Source: Schistocephalus solidus
Lineage: Eukaryota > Platyhelminthes > Cestoda > Diphyllobothriidea > Diphyllobothriidae
DNA: 64,000 nt
Assembly: GCA_017591395.1 (NCBI GenBank)
Contig: WEDG01000267.1
Coordinates: 25,001 to 89,000, forward strand
Reading direction: 5' to 3'
In this document: positions 21,400-33,299 of the stretch, one piece after another
How positions within the stretch are numbered: the stretch's first letter is position 1
Layout: the number at the start of each line of letters is the position of its first letter
Made by a program: the position numbers and the translations under genes
Notes under the pieces: generated by a model
Told to the model about the DNA's origin: nothing
Databases searched by the model: none
What the model saw: only the letters and a program-made list of their open reading frames with translations

Positions 21400-23220
21400 C
21401 TTTAGCCGATCGATGCCCTAGCCGACTTTGGAGATCCGATTTGCGACTGCGTCGTCGATCTTGCTGTTTAATGAAATCGTACCACAAAGGTAACTGATCG
21501 GTGAAGCGTCCATCCGCCAATGTCAATATTCCCGATCTAAACCGGCAAGACAAGGAGCCCGTGAACTTCTAATCAACAGGTGGTTTCGAAGCTGGGGTGT
21601 TGCAACACTTGCGTTTGGGTACGGCTGGCTGATAACGGCTAATAATCCAGAACTGGTCATTCCAATCTTCTTTCTCTTTGTAGACAACGTTCATCTGCCT
21701 GTAAACGAATGCGCTCACTGCTGTGAGGTGAAGTCCTCTGGCATTCATGCGGGGTTCGGTGTAGTCCACATTTGGCGCCGGTTGGTGCAGGTACACTGTC
21801 TTCTCCCACCTTACGGTCAGTCCGAAGTTGGTGCAGCCGGAAGCTATGAATTCCACGTTGCGCTCTATGTCCTATTTCATCGAGGTGTTTTGCACAGTCA
21901 CTGAGGAACAAGAGGTCGTTAGCACGGGCCTTGGATGCCATCAAAGATGCTTTCTGAAGACGGACGTCAAGTCGGCAGTCACTGTATGCGTCCATCAGCA
22001 TAGCCGAGAACAGAAGATTGCATAGGATGGTAGCGAATACGTGGCCGCCCTTTACCCCCCATTGATGACATTAAATGCATCAGGGATTGCCCTGTTATCC
22101 ATGATGCAGAAAATACTCCCCTTGTCTTACCGTGTGAGTATATCGCTCAGGACGTCCGAATTTCAGCGCGATTCTCTATATTTCACTGCTATTCGCTGTA
22201 CCGAAGCCCTTCGGCTGATGGACGGGTGTAGTTTAAAGGTTGTTCCTCAATTCCGGGGACTTTTGCTGCAATTCGCGGGCTGGGAAGACCATGCCCATGT
22301 TCCCGCGGTGTTTTCGGCGTCCGAACTGCGCCTCTGGAAGAAGTCCCTGTTTAGGATGTGTGTTCAGATGATGGAGTAGTACACAGCGACGATTTTTCCT
22401 TCAATTTTCAGAAGTGATACGCCTCTGTAGTTATCCTAGATTTCCCGGTTTCGCCTGCATTTTTAAATTTGCACGAAGGGTGGCATCCTTGAAGGCTCGT
22501 AGCCATATCCCGGGAAATTTGAAGTAAGCTATTCCATGAATTGCGGACCATCGTTTTGTAGACTATGGTTGGACTTGCATCTGCTCTCACTGCCTTTTCA
22601 CTGGACAACCTTTGCACTGCTCAAGGGCACGCAGCGGAAGATCTAGCTTGTCGTTGCTGTTCGCTTTAGAAGTCGGTTGATGACCTCTTCGCATATGTTG
22701 AGTGGTTGAGGAAGTTTTGAAAGTGTATGGCCCAGCGCTCCAACTTATTTTTTCTGCATCAGGAGCATTGGTTCATTCAGGCTCAGTATTGCCGCTTGAG
22801 AGCAGTAGACTGCTTTGAGGGCTGCGAAGAAATTCCTATGTCTGGTGTACTAGTCGTTGGCATTGGAAAGACACGTCATTGATGGTGAATAAGCTGTTGA
22901 TGGTTTAGGTCTTGTGTAGCCGGTGTTTTTCGGAGATCAACCTCCTGCCGTCGGCGTGCGTGGCCGAGGTCTTCCACCCCGCAGCTCGCTCGAGTGGGTT
23001 TCGTCAGTGCTTTGTGCCTCCAGGATTTACATCTGTTCCGGATTGGTGTTCATGTAGCTGCTAACATTAGGTCGGCACTCAGTCGTATCAAGTGATAAAG
23101 TTACTAACTTACCTAATGCTGACTTCCCGCGCGTCCGCCTGCGTTGCTACACTTGAAGCCTATTCTTAAAGATGACGCTGTGATCCGTCCATCAGTCTGC
23201 ACTACACCACCTTTGTCCCT
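21400..23220 (-). mobile_element. LINE remnant, RT part (zinc-finger LINE lineage)
   Basis: Minus-strand frames with many breaks recall the RT of the element at 59-63 kb: ISRDMATSLQGCHPSCKFKN near 22500, MLMDAYSDCRLDVRLQKASL and DLLFLSDCAKHLDEIGHRAQ near 21900-22000, and VRWEKTVYLHQPAPNVDY near 21780. Weak traces of the endonuclease end lie near 23130-23215. This is probably one element with the fragment at 24240-24620, split by insertions. It lies in the LPT intron after exon 15. Confidence 0.65.
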
Positions 23221-23479
23221 ACCACGATCTTTTGCGGAGGTCTAAGCAGATCGTTGAGGATGGCTGTCATGACTTGATATGCTATAAATACTATCTAGCA
23301 ATTTGTTTTTAATAAACAGCCAACCGTGCTTTTTTTGACTGCAACGCACCCCGGCCCCTCGCGTTGTTCCCTGATGCATGCTTACCAAAATATGTGTAGG
23401 CGGTTGTGCCTATCTGTGCGTTTTCTTCCGCTGATTGTATTGCTTAGGTCATTGGTAGACCTACTTCTATTAGTAGCCA

Positions 23480-24215
23480 CCAGACCACGCCGTCGGCCCA
23501 GTGTATGTGCTGTGTGTGTCGAGTGGCTGACCATTGGACTGGGAGTCAGATGGCGATGGCTCCTCCATATCCCCTGAGTAAGTAAATCCTGGTGTGTGCG
23601 TTATGGGGGCTAGGTCGTGCTATGGCGCGCGAAGACGGGTACACCGACCCGTCAGCCAATGCGCCCACTCCCAACTCAGACAATTGACTGGCTCGAGTGG
23701 TGGTCTGATTGTGGGGGTGGGGAGAGAGTGAGGTCAACAGCTCAGCGCATTTCCCTCACTATAAACAATCTGATGCGCTTGAAACTATCACGGTGCGCTA
23801 AAAGCCGTGGCTTAGAAGGTTGCCAACTGATGGGATAACTCGGACCGCGTGATCAGCCCAATGTGTGTTTTGTGTGGAGTGGCTGACTGGCGGACTGAGA
23901 GCCAGGCTGCAATGGCTCCTTCTTAATGTGGCTTTTATGGCACTCCCTCTCCGTGGGATCAAAATCAGGTGTGGTGGTACACCCAGGGGCGGTTCTGGCC
24001 GCGCCAGCCACCTGCACCCTCTCCCATCTCCGGTCTTCTTGCCTGTGTCGTGAGACCTGACTCAGGTGGGGGAGGAGAAGAGTGTGCGGTAGCTGCAGCG
24101 CAAGGCTACTATCACTTAAAACTGATTCACGCGCAAATCACCGTCCCTGCACCACCTGGTGTGGAGCGTACGGTGGACCTAGTCGAAATCGACCGTCGAA
24201 CTGTCATCACCACGT
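23480..24215 (+). repeat. Dimeric repeat, full copy 2
   Basis: It runs from ccaccagaccacgccgtcgg to gaccgtcgaactgtc and covers both monomers with high similarity to copy 1, although the first about 35 bp seen in copy 1 are missing. It separates two pieces of a minus-strand LINE, so it inserted after that LINE. Confidence 0.85.
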
Positions 24216-24239
24216 CACGTTGATCAAACGCACGCAGCC

Positions 24240-24620
24240 CAACCGATGCCAATTACTCGATCGAAGGTGCATCCACTTAGTCTTCTCTCACATCTAAAGT
24301 TGGAAAGCGTTGGCCAGGCAATGATTGTGTTCTTTGCAGGCCTGCTGGCAGAAAAGGCCATCCCTTTTGTAGCTACCGATCCCGTGGCGTCCGAGCACTC
24401 ACTCACTCTGTGCCGACGCGAACATCGAGGTCTCCACGGACAGTTAGCTTGTTCGCCTTTGGCACAGTCGCAAGGAGAGTTGCAGGTCTTCGTAGAACGT
24501 TTTCTTCACGTGATCTAGGCTGGTCATTTAAGTGGCGAGCATATGTCCTGATGACGATGGCGCATTTTTTCCTTGGAGTGAGATCATCATGGTCGTGTAA
24601 CTATCATTGACACCCTATGG
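24240..24620 (-). mobile_element. LINE remnant, endonuclease fragment
   Basis: Minus-strand frames give HVKKTFYEDLQLSLRLCQRR, LGRHGIGSYKRDGLFCQQAC and KTKWMHLRSSNWHRLG. These line up with the exonuclease-endonuclease-phosphatase domain of the LINE at 59-63 kb. Frameshifts and stops throughout. It ends just before LPT exon 16. Confidence 0.65.
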
Positions 24621-24627
24621 CAGGCAG

Positions 24628-24700
24628 ACAGCCGTTGCTGATGCCGACGGTGACTCGAGCATCTCGTCGCTCAGTCCCACGACGTCCGCTCCAGAAGAAA
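24628..24700 (+). CDS. LPT: LPT exon 16 (short, phase problem downstream)
   Basis: Acceptor ggcag ends at 24627; donor gtatgt at 24701; phase 0 in, phase 1 out; 73 nt encoding TAVADADGDSSISSLSPTTS and a few acidic residues. The composition fits this protein. However exon 17 must start in phase 0, so either one further exon of length 3n+2 lies between 24701 and 29377, or this exon is skipped (exon 15 joins exon 17 in frame). Confidence 0.5.
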
Positions 24701-26661
24701 GTATGTTCTGTATCTGTCCCCTCCACTTTCTCCTACTCATGTGAGCTGGTCTCACGGAGGGTCGCAATATTCACTTGCTAGTGGGCCAATTCGTGGTCGG
24801 CTTGGATCGTTCTCCTTTCCACGTTGTTCGTTTAAAAGGAAACAGACCTTTCTGGCTGCCCGAATAGCAACGCTCACTCTGACAGCCTGTAGGGAGGCAC
24901 GGGGGTGGGGAATGGTACCGTTGTTTCTTGTAGTATTTCGACCACGTTGTTGCTTCAGCAAACCACGATCAGTTTGCCGACGGCGGGTTTTATCATCAGT
25001 TATTCCCATGAAAGGATCAATCCTGTTACTCCTAAACACGGCTGTTTAGTGACGTCAAACTGCTGCCTCTTTCCACTTTGCGTCTGCTTTTGTTTAATGG
25101 GATGTCAGTCCGCATTTTTTTGGACCACCTAAGATGTAGGCAGGACGTTTGGGGCAGACACATACGCACATGACACACTAATCTAATTTAACCTGCAGGT
25201 CAAAGACGGTTACTTGGGTGTAGCTGTTGTTCTGAGCACGGCTTCGTGGAGCCACGCTTGAGGGTTGTGTTCCGAAACGGGGTGATGTAGGAGTACTCAC
25301 CGGGTTAACTTATGATCTTGGCCAGTGTCCTCCGTGTATTGATTGTACGTAATTGCTACCTTCGTGGCCGTTACTATGCCACCATGCCCAGTTGGTACCG
25401 CCTGCGCCACATCTTGCACGTTAACTGGCCGGCAGTTTATCGGTGAGAGTATACATGTCAGGGTAAGATAGTGCAACGCACATCCAACCGCATCGCGAAC
25501 CTCGGTTGATCGTACAACTGTCGTATATTTCCCTGCCCACGGCATCCTACACCAGGTGGCATAATTGACTAGGAAATGACTATTCGTATGGCGTGCGCTG
25601 TTAAACATGCTCTAACACGCTCCGGACCCTGGCGTAGTCGTGCCTCTAGGTTGAACAGTACTCATTTTGGACGAGACTTGACGGACCATTTGGCTTTCGT
25701 GTCAGTGCTGTTATTAGTAGCTATCGGCTGCTTTAGTCATGCTAACCACCTTTGCCTGTACGAGTTTCAGTCCCAAAACGGGTACTTTTTCAATTGGAAG
25801 CACCCATCCCCTCCCCTCAAAATTGAATATTTGTTGATGGTGTCCTGTTAAGCCGAGGCACTAAAATGGATTATTTCTTTACGTTCGGCCTAACCGGCAA
25901 TCAAACATGCGTGTTGCGCGCATCCAGTCTAAACTTTGGATCATGCCAGCTACAGCGCCCAAGCTCGCTTCAACCGACCCTAATGTAAGCTGACTCGTGA
26001 CTCGTGCCTACTTGCCACCTAACGACACAATTTAACCCTCTTTTAACCTGTCATAGCGGTATAACTATCGTTATGCACAGGGCTGCTAATTGATGGGATA
26101 ACTGACTCCTTATCAGGACGGAGGGTAAGGCTGTAATGAACCCTCTTGAATGTCGCCTTTATGGCAATTTTCTCGTGTGGTTTCGTTGTCCCTCCCTTTA
26201 TGTATGGTTTGGACTCATCTACGTGCCACCACGCGTGGACACGGGCTTTGTGTCATATCAGAGACTGTGGCATATGTTATATCCATCAGGCTTTCTCCGA
26301 CCCTGTTGCCGGCGAGAGACAAGAGCCTGAGAGGTTGGTCCACCGCGCATACTGTCCTCACCACAAACAATCCAATCCTCGAGGTGTCGACTGGCCCTGA
26401 CTGGAAAGCCCTTTTCCGTACCGGATATCAAGCTGTGATGACTTCTTAGTGTTCTTATTTTATGACAGCTCGTCCATGAGACATCCGAAGCCTTTTTCTG
26501 GTTGCCTATCATGTAGAGTTAGAGGCCGGTGATTGTGTGGCACTGCCGGACTTGTGTAAATCTTCGTTACCCACTGCGTCCACCCCCATCTCCAGTTGTC
26601 TAGACTTCCTCTTAGCATTGGCACCTGGTGGATGTCAGGAGAATTATGTAGGTGCTGTCAA

Positions 26662-26746
<85 letters not shown>

Positions 26747-28189
26747 ATCACTTCGCCCCCAAATCACTACTCCATTCCCTAGCGTTGATGTCTCACATTG
26801 TATACGATGGGTGAACTCCAATCTACAAGTGACCCAGTTCAACGTACATGAACCTGATTTAGTGGCGAAGCAAGATCGGAGAAATGCTTCCATCGTCTTG
26901 TAGGTGCATAATCATTCATATTTTGATTAGCCAATTTATGAAACTGTGTCTGACCAAAATCCACTATGTTCTTGGTGACCTCCTTTGTTCTCAGTTTGCT
27001 CTCACCCCCTCCCCTCGCTTTAACCTACTTCTCATTATATTTTATGCCTCCGCAGCATAGCATTGAAGTTCTGGCTTAGCTCTTGCTGTGGACGTGATTT
27101 TCGATGTCAGGCTCCTAGCATCAGGGGTCTTAACTACTGACTCTCCGCTTCCTGCTCTGACAGGCGTGTGGGGAGGGATTCACCCTCACAGCAAGGGAGG
27201 TTATTTCAGACCATTATTCCAGTGCGGAAATATTTTGGCCCGCGCCAAAAATGCACTCCGCAGTATTGGTTGTTGCTCACACGTACGCGCGGACTGCACT
27301 CCCCTCTGTATTTGACGCCTTAAACTGGTGATTTTTACTTCGATGTAACACCAATGATATGCATTTCTAACGCTTGATTGGATTTCAAAAATTCGTCTGA
27401 AAACATTTCGCATAGTTGCGAGAAGTTTATATCTTGCGACTTAATTTTGGCGGTCTTTTCCTCGAATCTGTTTGAGACCGTCGCCTGCGTCACTTGTTTC
27501 GACTGTGCGTCTTTGCTTGGTTCTCCTCTTTGCTTACTAGTCATCCCACTGGTTGCATGAAAAAGTAGTCCTTTGTGCGCGGATCCCATCTTGTGTGGCA
27601 CGTTTAGCATTGCCAGCTATGACGCTCAATCTCGTCTTCTGTTATCCCGACTCTATCTAGCCACTGGACCCAGGTGGATGGGTAAAATGTGGGTGCGGCA
27701 GATCTCACCTAAGTCTGTTATTACCATAAACTAATCGCCGCACAATTCACTCTTCTTAGGCACTATAAGGCTGGACAAATGGTGTATATCTTCGTTTAAC
27801 TCAGTTTATTGAAGGAGAATAGGCGTGAGACTTTCAGTACCCTATTTTCAACGTAAACTTTAGTTCAGTGTACAAAGAATCTGTCTGGTTTGGAGAGGTT
27901 TAGAGGGCCCCTTAAAAATATAATAAAATTGGAACGTAAGTCTCAAGGAATGGGTTCAATTTCTCCTCGCTCCGGCTTGTTTCGGAGCCTAAGTCTGCCA
28001 AAAATATCTGCTAATTATTTCTGTGAATCAAGCTTTGCGCCTTGATCTTTGCCCTACCCAGACCCTGATTGTGTGCCGGTCAGATCCCTTAAGGTCGACG
28101 CGACTGATGCCTTTCCCTTTCTTTCGAATGGTATCTTATCTCGCTTTTAAAATTAAACCTGTTTCATGTCCATAGGAAGGGTCATGCAC
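24701..28189. other. LPT intron 16 (left part): unresolved sequence and decayed dimeric-repeat pieces
   Basis: About 26083-26170 and 27660-27780 resemble the start and end of the second monomer of the dimeric repeat, strongly decayed. A 103-codon minus frame at 25297-25608 is unbroken but unrecognised. One more LPT exon of length 3n+2 may hide here; I could not pick it out. Confidence 0.45.
26664..26742. repeat. (TC)n microsatellite
   Basis: 79 bp of uninterrupted CT dinucleotides inside the LPT intron. Frames across it (Leu/Ser, Arg/Glu) are artefacts. Confidence 0.98.
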
Positions 28190-29200
28190 CGTGTCTCTGT
28201 CCAACCGCAACTGTTTTATATTATTTGGCTATGAGTCTTTGGTTGTGCCACAGTACCGAAGGCCTTCTGAAAGTCAACTAGGGCAATGTGAACTGCGTGC
28301 CTATCCTCGAGAGCTCTGGCAAACTTGCAGAAAATTGGTTGTACATGATTGTTCTTTCTGGGACCCGTGTTGGCAGTTTGGTAGCAGGTTGTGAACTTCT
28401 AGGAATTTCACTAACTTGCTCTTTATGATCCTCTCCATGAATTTGTCAAGCATGCATGTCAAGTTTATGGGTTTTAATTTTCCGTCCAAGCCCGGCAATC
28501 GCATTTGTATAAGAGAGTTATGTGCACCAGCTTCCAATCTGTAGGCAGCGTTCCACTGTTAAATTAAATTTCAAAAACATTGACAGAAATGCAAAAAGTT
28601 CAGTGATAAGTTCTTTGAGAAGCTTGGGTGGAATCTCGTTTTGTTCTGGAGACGTCGATTCTTGCAATGCCTCTATCTGTCTTCTGATAAGATCTTCGGA
28701 GAAAAGGACAGTATGTTTTTAGAGTCGTTTGTGGAGACTGACATGGAAAAATTGGGGAAAATACTCAGCCTTGTCTTTTTTCAGTACTTTTGATGCTTTC
28801 TTTTGTCTTTCTTAGGTGGATTTGATAAGCATTTCTTGCACTTTTTCTGATGTGGCTGTGGAGTCGTTTGGGATTGTGCATTAGCCTTTCCAGGAATTTT
28901 TTGAATTCCTAACGCATTTTTATGATAATGCCTCTCAGTTTATTTTTTCTTATCTTTTAATGTTTGAAATAGTCGACTGGCTTAGTCACACAGTATTTAT
29001 GTGTGATAATTTCCTTTTGACCACCAAGTCCTCTTGTTCTGCTTTACGCTCGTCGGTACGCAGTGTTCGTCTTTCTTGACAGTCGAACTGACGGTCGCCC
29101 AGCTTTTGTTTCATTTTAGTTAGAGGTCCAATCTGCCTTCCAAAGAAACTCGGAGTTAAAACATAATAAAGGAAAACAAGTATAAGTATAATCACCGAAA
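28190..29200 (-). mobile_element. CR1-like LINE remnant, RT fingers
   Basis: Minus-strand frames read EALQESTSPEQNEIPPKLLK near 28640, then KPINLTCMLDKFMERIIKSK, VKFLEVHNLLPNCQHGSQKE and SCTTNFLQV (28301-28537). That is the P-I-x-L-T-x-x-x-x-K-x-M-E-x-I-I pattern at the start of RT in non-LTR elements. The catalytic part is missing and the frames are broken. Confidence 0.75.
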
Positions 29201-29377
29201 TGAAGTGATTCGTAAAGAGAGTCGATTCAGACTCCCATTGTTACTTTGAATTTGGCTCTCGACTTCTTAAACAACTTTTGTCCTCGTCTGGTATCAAGCA
29301 TTTAACCATCCAAATTTCACAGTCCCGGTCTGTCTTAGTTATAACTCAAGCCTTAACTCCCCTTTTCTGACCCATAG

Positions 29378-30031
29378 AATCCACCCTGTACGCCGAAGAC
29401 GCCGCAAATGAACCGTGGACTTCCTTCCGCCAGTGGACCATCAATTAGCTATGCTAGTCAGCCACCCTCGCCTATGCTGTCTGTGCCATCATCACCGTCA
29501 ATCGGGCAACTGGCCCCTCAGCAGCCTCATCAACAACAGCCGGTGCACCTCGGTGAGAATCCAACGCAAGTCACCACCCAGCAGCCCCATCTGCCGCCTC
29601 CGCCGCCTCCAACCTGGCCACCCTCCTGCTACACCTCTAAGCTGCCAACCTGCCAAGCCATGTACAGCGCCGCGGGAAGTAGCGGCGCCTCCTCCGCTGG
29701 CAGTGTGCCCGAGGTTGTGTCGGCCACGTCGACCGCCGTCTACAAGTCCGGCGTCCCTTCCTCGCCTGTGAGCTCGGCTATGCGCTCGCCCGTGAGCGGT
29801 TTTGTGCAACCCTCGACCCCGATGACCCCCGGCGCTGCTGCTACAGCTGCGTCCCCTCGACAGCCCTCACCTGCTGCTTCTGCTGTCGCCACAGCCGTCT
29901 CACTCTCGTCGCCAGGTCTTGCGATGCAGAGGCCCGAACAAGCCATGCAGCAGCATCCAGGTCATATGACCTCGCCGGGACGTCCTGGCCTTCAACAACA
30001 CCAACTCTCTGCCTACTCTTCTAGCTCTCAG
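29378..30031 (+). CDS. LPT: LPT exon 17 (Pro/Ala/Ser-rich)
   Basis: Acceptor cccatag ends at 29377, donor gtgaga at 30032; phase 0; 218 codons. It starts NPPCTPKTPQMNRGLPSASG, then Pro/Gln and Ala/Ser/Val runs and an LPPPPPPTWPPS proline tract that could bind SH3 or WW domains (inference). GC-rich relative to the introns. Confidence 0.82.
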
Positions 30032-31093
30032 GTGAGAATGGGTTCGGTTTCAAATGTCTTTCGATAACTGATTATGTGATTACTACCAATACGGTGTCCA
30101 ATTAAATGAGCTTATCCACGTCTTTCCTCTGCATTTGATCAGGGGCGGTTTTACATGAGTAACCACTGCTTCGAACAGCGAAATAAGTTTGTAGCAGAGA
30201 GCTGGCCTACGGAGACCGAATGAATCTCAGATCGTCAGACAGCCACTTCACCCTATTATTTACTAATCTGTACGCCCTAGTACTACCCCGTTACCGTTTT
30301 TCAGCCGCCTATGAATGTTACTGTCAGAATTATTTACTTAGTTTCAGCCCTTGCATGGCCAAATTGGCATGCGACACTGTGAGCGCTAAAGGTTTTCAGG
30401 TGCTCTCTGCTCCTCCGTTTCCTTTCCCTCTTTGGCAAAGAAAGCGCTTTAGACTTTGAGTTTCGTCTTTCATTGTCCAATTCAGTTTATCGACTGTTTC
30501 GGTGGTTCAAAGTCAGGCGCCTTCTCAAAACCACACTGTAATAAGTAAATCAGTTGTTTTATTAGAGACTCATAAGGGTACTGTCATGAATATCAGTCTT
30601 GTGCCAAGTGTCCGCTTTGTCGGTGACAATATCAAAATCTGTGTTTGCTCTCTCCTAGACGGTGGTTGGCAGAACGCTTAACATGAATAGAGGCTGGTTG
30701 TGTGTAATCTCCTTGACTTCTCTGATGACTGCCTGGTATTTCTTCTCTACCCTATATTCTCTCGGGCGCATTTCCTTCTGTCAGATTCCATGGAGGATAA
30801 AATCTTAGTCCACAATATCTGCGCTAAACCGCAGTCTTATATTCCGTATTTTCTTTCCTGGCTTTTTGTCTGACAATTATTTCCACCGATATTGATCAAT
30901 CTGTCAAGTGATTGCTGTATCGGTAAACCGTTACTTCCCTGCTTCTTGTATTCTCTGCTTGGTCCGTATATCTCCGAAGAGCCTGTTTGCTCTTTTTTGT
31001 TTCCTGATCTCTTACTTTTTAGACTCGGTTGTCTCTTGTTTTATTATGTTCAAAATATTAAGCCTTTAAACTTGCCTTTCTTTTTTTTTCTAG

Positions 31094-31897
31094 CCGCATC
31101 TCTCTCAGAGTAGTATCCTCTCCACAGCAGACGTTGAACGACAACGTCTAAAGGAGATTCTGGCCGAAAAAGTTCACCTTCGCCAGTACCAGTACCAGAA
31201 CATTCATTTGATTCAACAACAGCATCAATTGCAGCAACACCACATGCCACAGACGCCAGGTTATCAGTATCAGCTTCAACATCATCAACAGCAACACCAA
31301 ACCCCTCAACAACAACAACAACACCCCAGTACCACAAGTTTCCTATCCCCTGCTGCACGCACCCCACACATGACAGGTACTGCTTTTTTCTCCGGCAACA
31401 ACAATCTGGAGTGCGGCTACACATCTGCCGCCCACCGCAGTACCACTCCCGGTGAACACTACTCAGCTCCTCTGCCGCCGCCGCCCTCACTTCCTGCGCA
31501 TCTGACCACCCGCTCCCCCTCAGTTTCACGGCTGGAAGCTGTACAGTCTCCCTTACCACCTTCAACCCCCCAGAGCCAAAGTGGCCTCACCTCCGTGTCG
31601 ACCTCATCTCCAGTTGCTCCGCCAGCCTCTCCCATGATCTCTCTCTGCTCACCACCGGTTCTAATGTCCGGCTCTGCTCCGGTAGCTCAAATGCGGGGCA
31701 GTCTGTCTGCTTGCGAACAGCCTTCACCCAGCCAACCCTACCACCCACAGCAACAGCATTCTGATCTTGGTGGGGTTCCAATGCCCATGCAGCAGCGGCG
31801 ACCCTCAGAAGTAATGCAGTCACCCTCCTCGTATTGTCCGCTCTCCTCGACTGCATCGCCTTACCAGAGTTCAAGTGTCGATTCGCAAATTCAGAAT
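31094..31897 (+). CDS. LPT: LPT exon 18: coiled-coil start and poly-Q/H
   Basis: Acceptor ttttctag ends at 31093, donor gtgagc at 31898; phase 0; 268 codons. It opens with a charged helical segment (TADVERQRLKEILAEKVHLR) that leads into Gln/His runs, the same arrangement as the Q-rich coiled coils downstream of the HMG box in vertebrate KMT2C/D. The rest is Ser/Pro-rich. A 171-aa minus-strand frame over it is a shadow of the repeats. Confidence 0.84.
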
Positions 31898-32543
31898 GTG
31901 AGCCTCCTCCTTCTCTTCTATGGCCACAATTCTTGCCAGCTTACTTGCTTTCGGCTCCCCTGTATGCCCGACCGGACAAGAATGTCGACAACGGGGGCCA
32001 CTCTTAAGTTTCTTGCAATATGTGCTGTCATTGCTTTCTTAGATTTTGATAGATACGTGCTCAGATAGCGTGATTTCGCTAGACCTGAAAACGCCATGGT
32101 TTATTTACCGTTATCTGTCAGAGATGTTGCCTGAGCTTAGACCGGAAGTCCCAACTTTGCACTTTTTAAATATGTGAAAACCAGTGCTCCTATCAATAAA
32201 CTGGGAGAAGATTATTGGCAGTCCAGTCTTGTACTCTTCAAATGCATGCCACCATCCTTGGTTTTAGTGTTCATCTGCAGGAATAGTTAAGAGCTTTATT
32301 TTCACCCCTGTACATAACGCCTTCTGGTCGGATCGGTGGAGTTTCTGCCCTTTACGGCGGTCTTAGCCATGTGTGTTCAGTACTGCACTGAGTTTTGAAT
32401 TCCAGTCTTTTCAGGCTCGTTGTTATTCATGTTTAGTTGATGAATGCTTGCGCAAGCTTTTATATTAAACTTAAGACCAAGTCTGGTTTGTTTTAAAGCA
32501 CTAAAGGCAATTACGAACCTCTTTGTTTTCTCCCCCGCCTTAG

Positions 32544-32874
32544 CCCAAACGAAGCCCCTACCGCCAAGTGCCGCCTTCGCACACCCCTAAAGCCGACTCC
32601 AATCTGCCGCCTGGCGGTTTGGAGGAGACTGGTTTCGAGCCCCCGGTCATTGTCAGTCGTGTCATTGGAAAGGAGCGTCGGCTTCTTGCACCTCCAACGC
32701 CAGTGCAGATGGATCAGGAGGTAGTCACGGTGATAGGGGCGGGTTCCGGCGCTCCGATAAACCCCGGAAGGGAGAATGCGTTCCCTGGAACATCCGTTGT
32801 GGAGGCCTATAACATACAAGTGGCTGAGTGTCAACGTTCTATCTCCGACGAACAGTCGCAAATGCATCCTCTGG
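32544..32874 (+). CDS. LPT: LPT exon 19
   Basis: Acceptor ccttag ends at 32543, donor gtaccc at 32875; phase 0 in, phase 1 out. It encodes PKRSPYRQVPPSHTPKADSN, then FEPPVIVSRVIGKERRLLAP, which is less repetitive than its neighbours and may be a conserved contact. The frame stops at 32886 in the intron; phase agreement with exon 20 supports the donor. Confidence 0.8.
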
Positions 32875-32888
32875 GTACCCTGCAGTGA

Positions 32889-32907
32889 TTATATATATAT
32901 ATATATA
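32889..32907. repeat. (TA)n microsatellite, short
   Basis: TA dinucleotides just downstream of the LPT exon 19 donor. Confidence 0.95.
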
Positions 32908-33299
32908 ACATATGCTCATGCAAATGGGTGGATAGAGATTTCCCGGTTCGGCCACATTCGACTGCATCACAACTGGTACACGGTATTTTGTAGACGACTT
33001 ATTTTCTGCTGAAATAGCCAACCCTGTCCTTAGAGTGTACAAGCTGGGTGCGCAAAGTTTTTTTAGGTTTGTGCGCTATTTGTATATGGTGTTTCTTGAG
33101 CTGTCTTTCCACGAGCTCACATACATTCTTTACCCACGGGAGGGTTCGCCAGTTTGTTGCTTTGACGTCTGGGAAGGTCGTAGCTCTGGAAATACCTTTT
33201 TCTTTGAACTGTTATTGTCGCATGCATCGATAGAAAAAGTCAGGAGGATATTATTTTTGGAAACTAATTTGAAGAGGCATTTCATTTCTGTTTGATATG

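Noticed and set aside
26537..26903. Frames with Leu/Ser or Arg/Glu runs
   Set aside because: Produced by the (TC)n microsatellite.
29498..29946. Two minus-strand frames rich in Gly, Arg and Ala
   Set aside because: Shadows of the GC-rich LPT exon 17.
31050..31565. A 171-codon minus-strand frame
   Set aside because: It is the complement of the Gln/His/Ser-rich LPT exon 18; CAG/CAA repeats often leave the opposite strand open.
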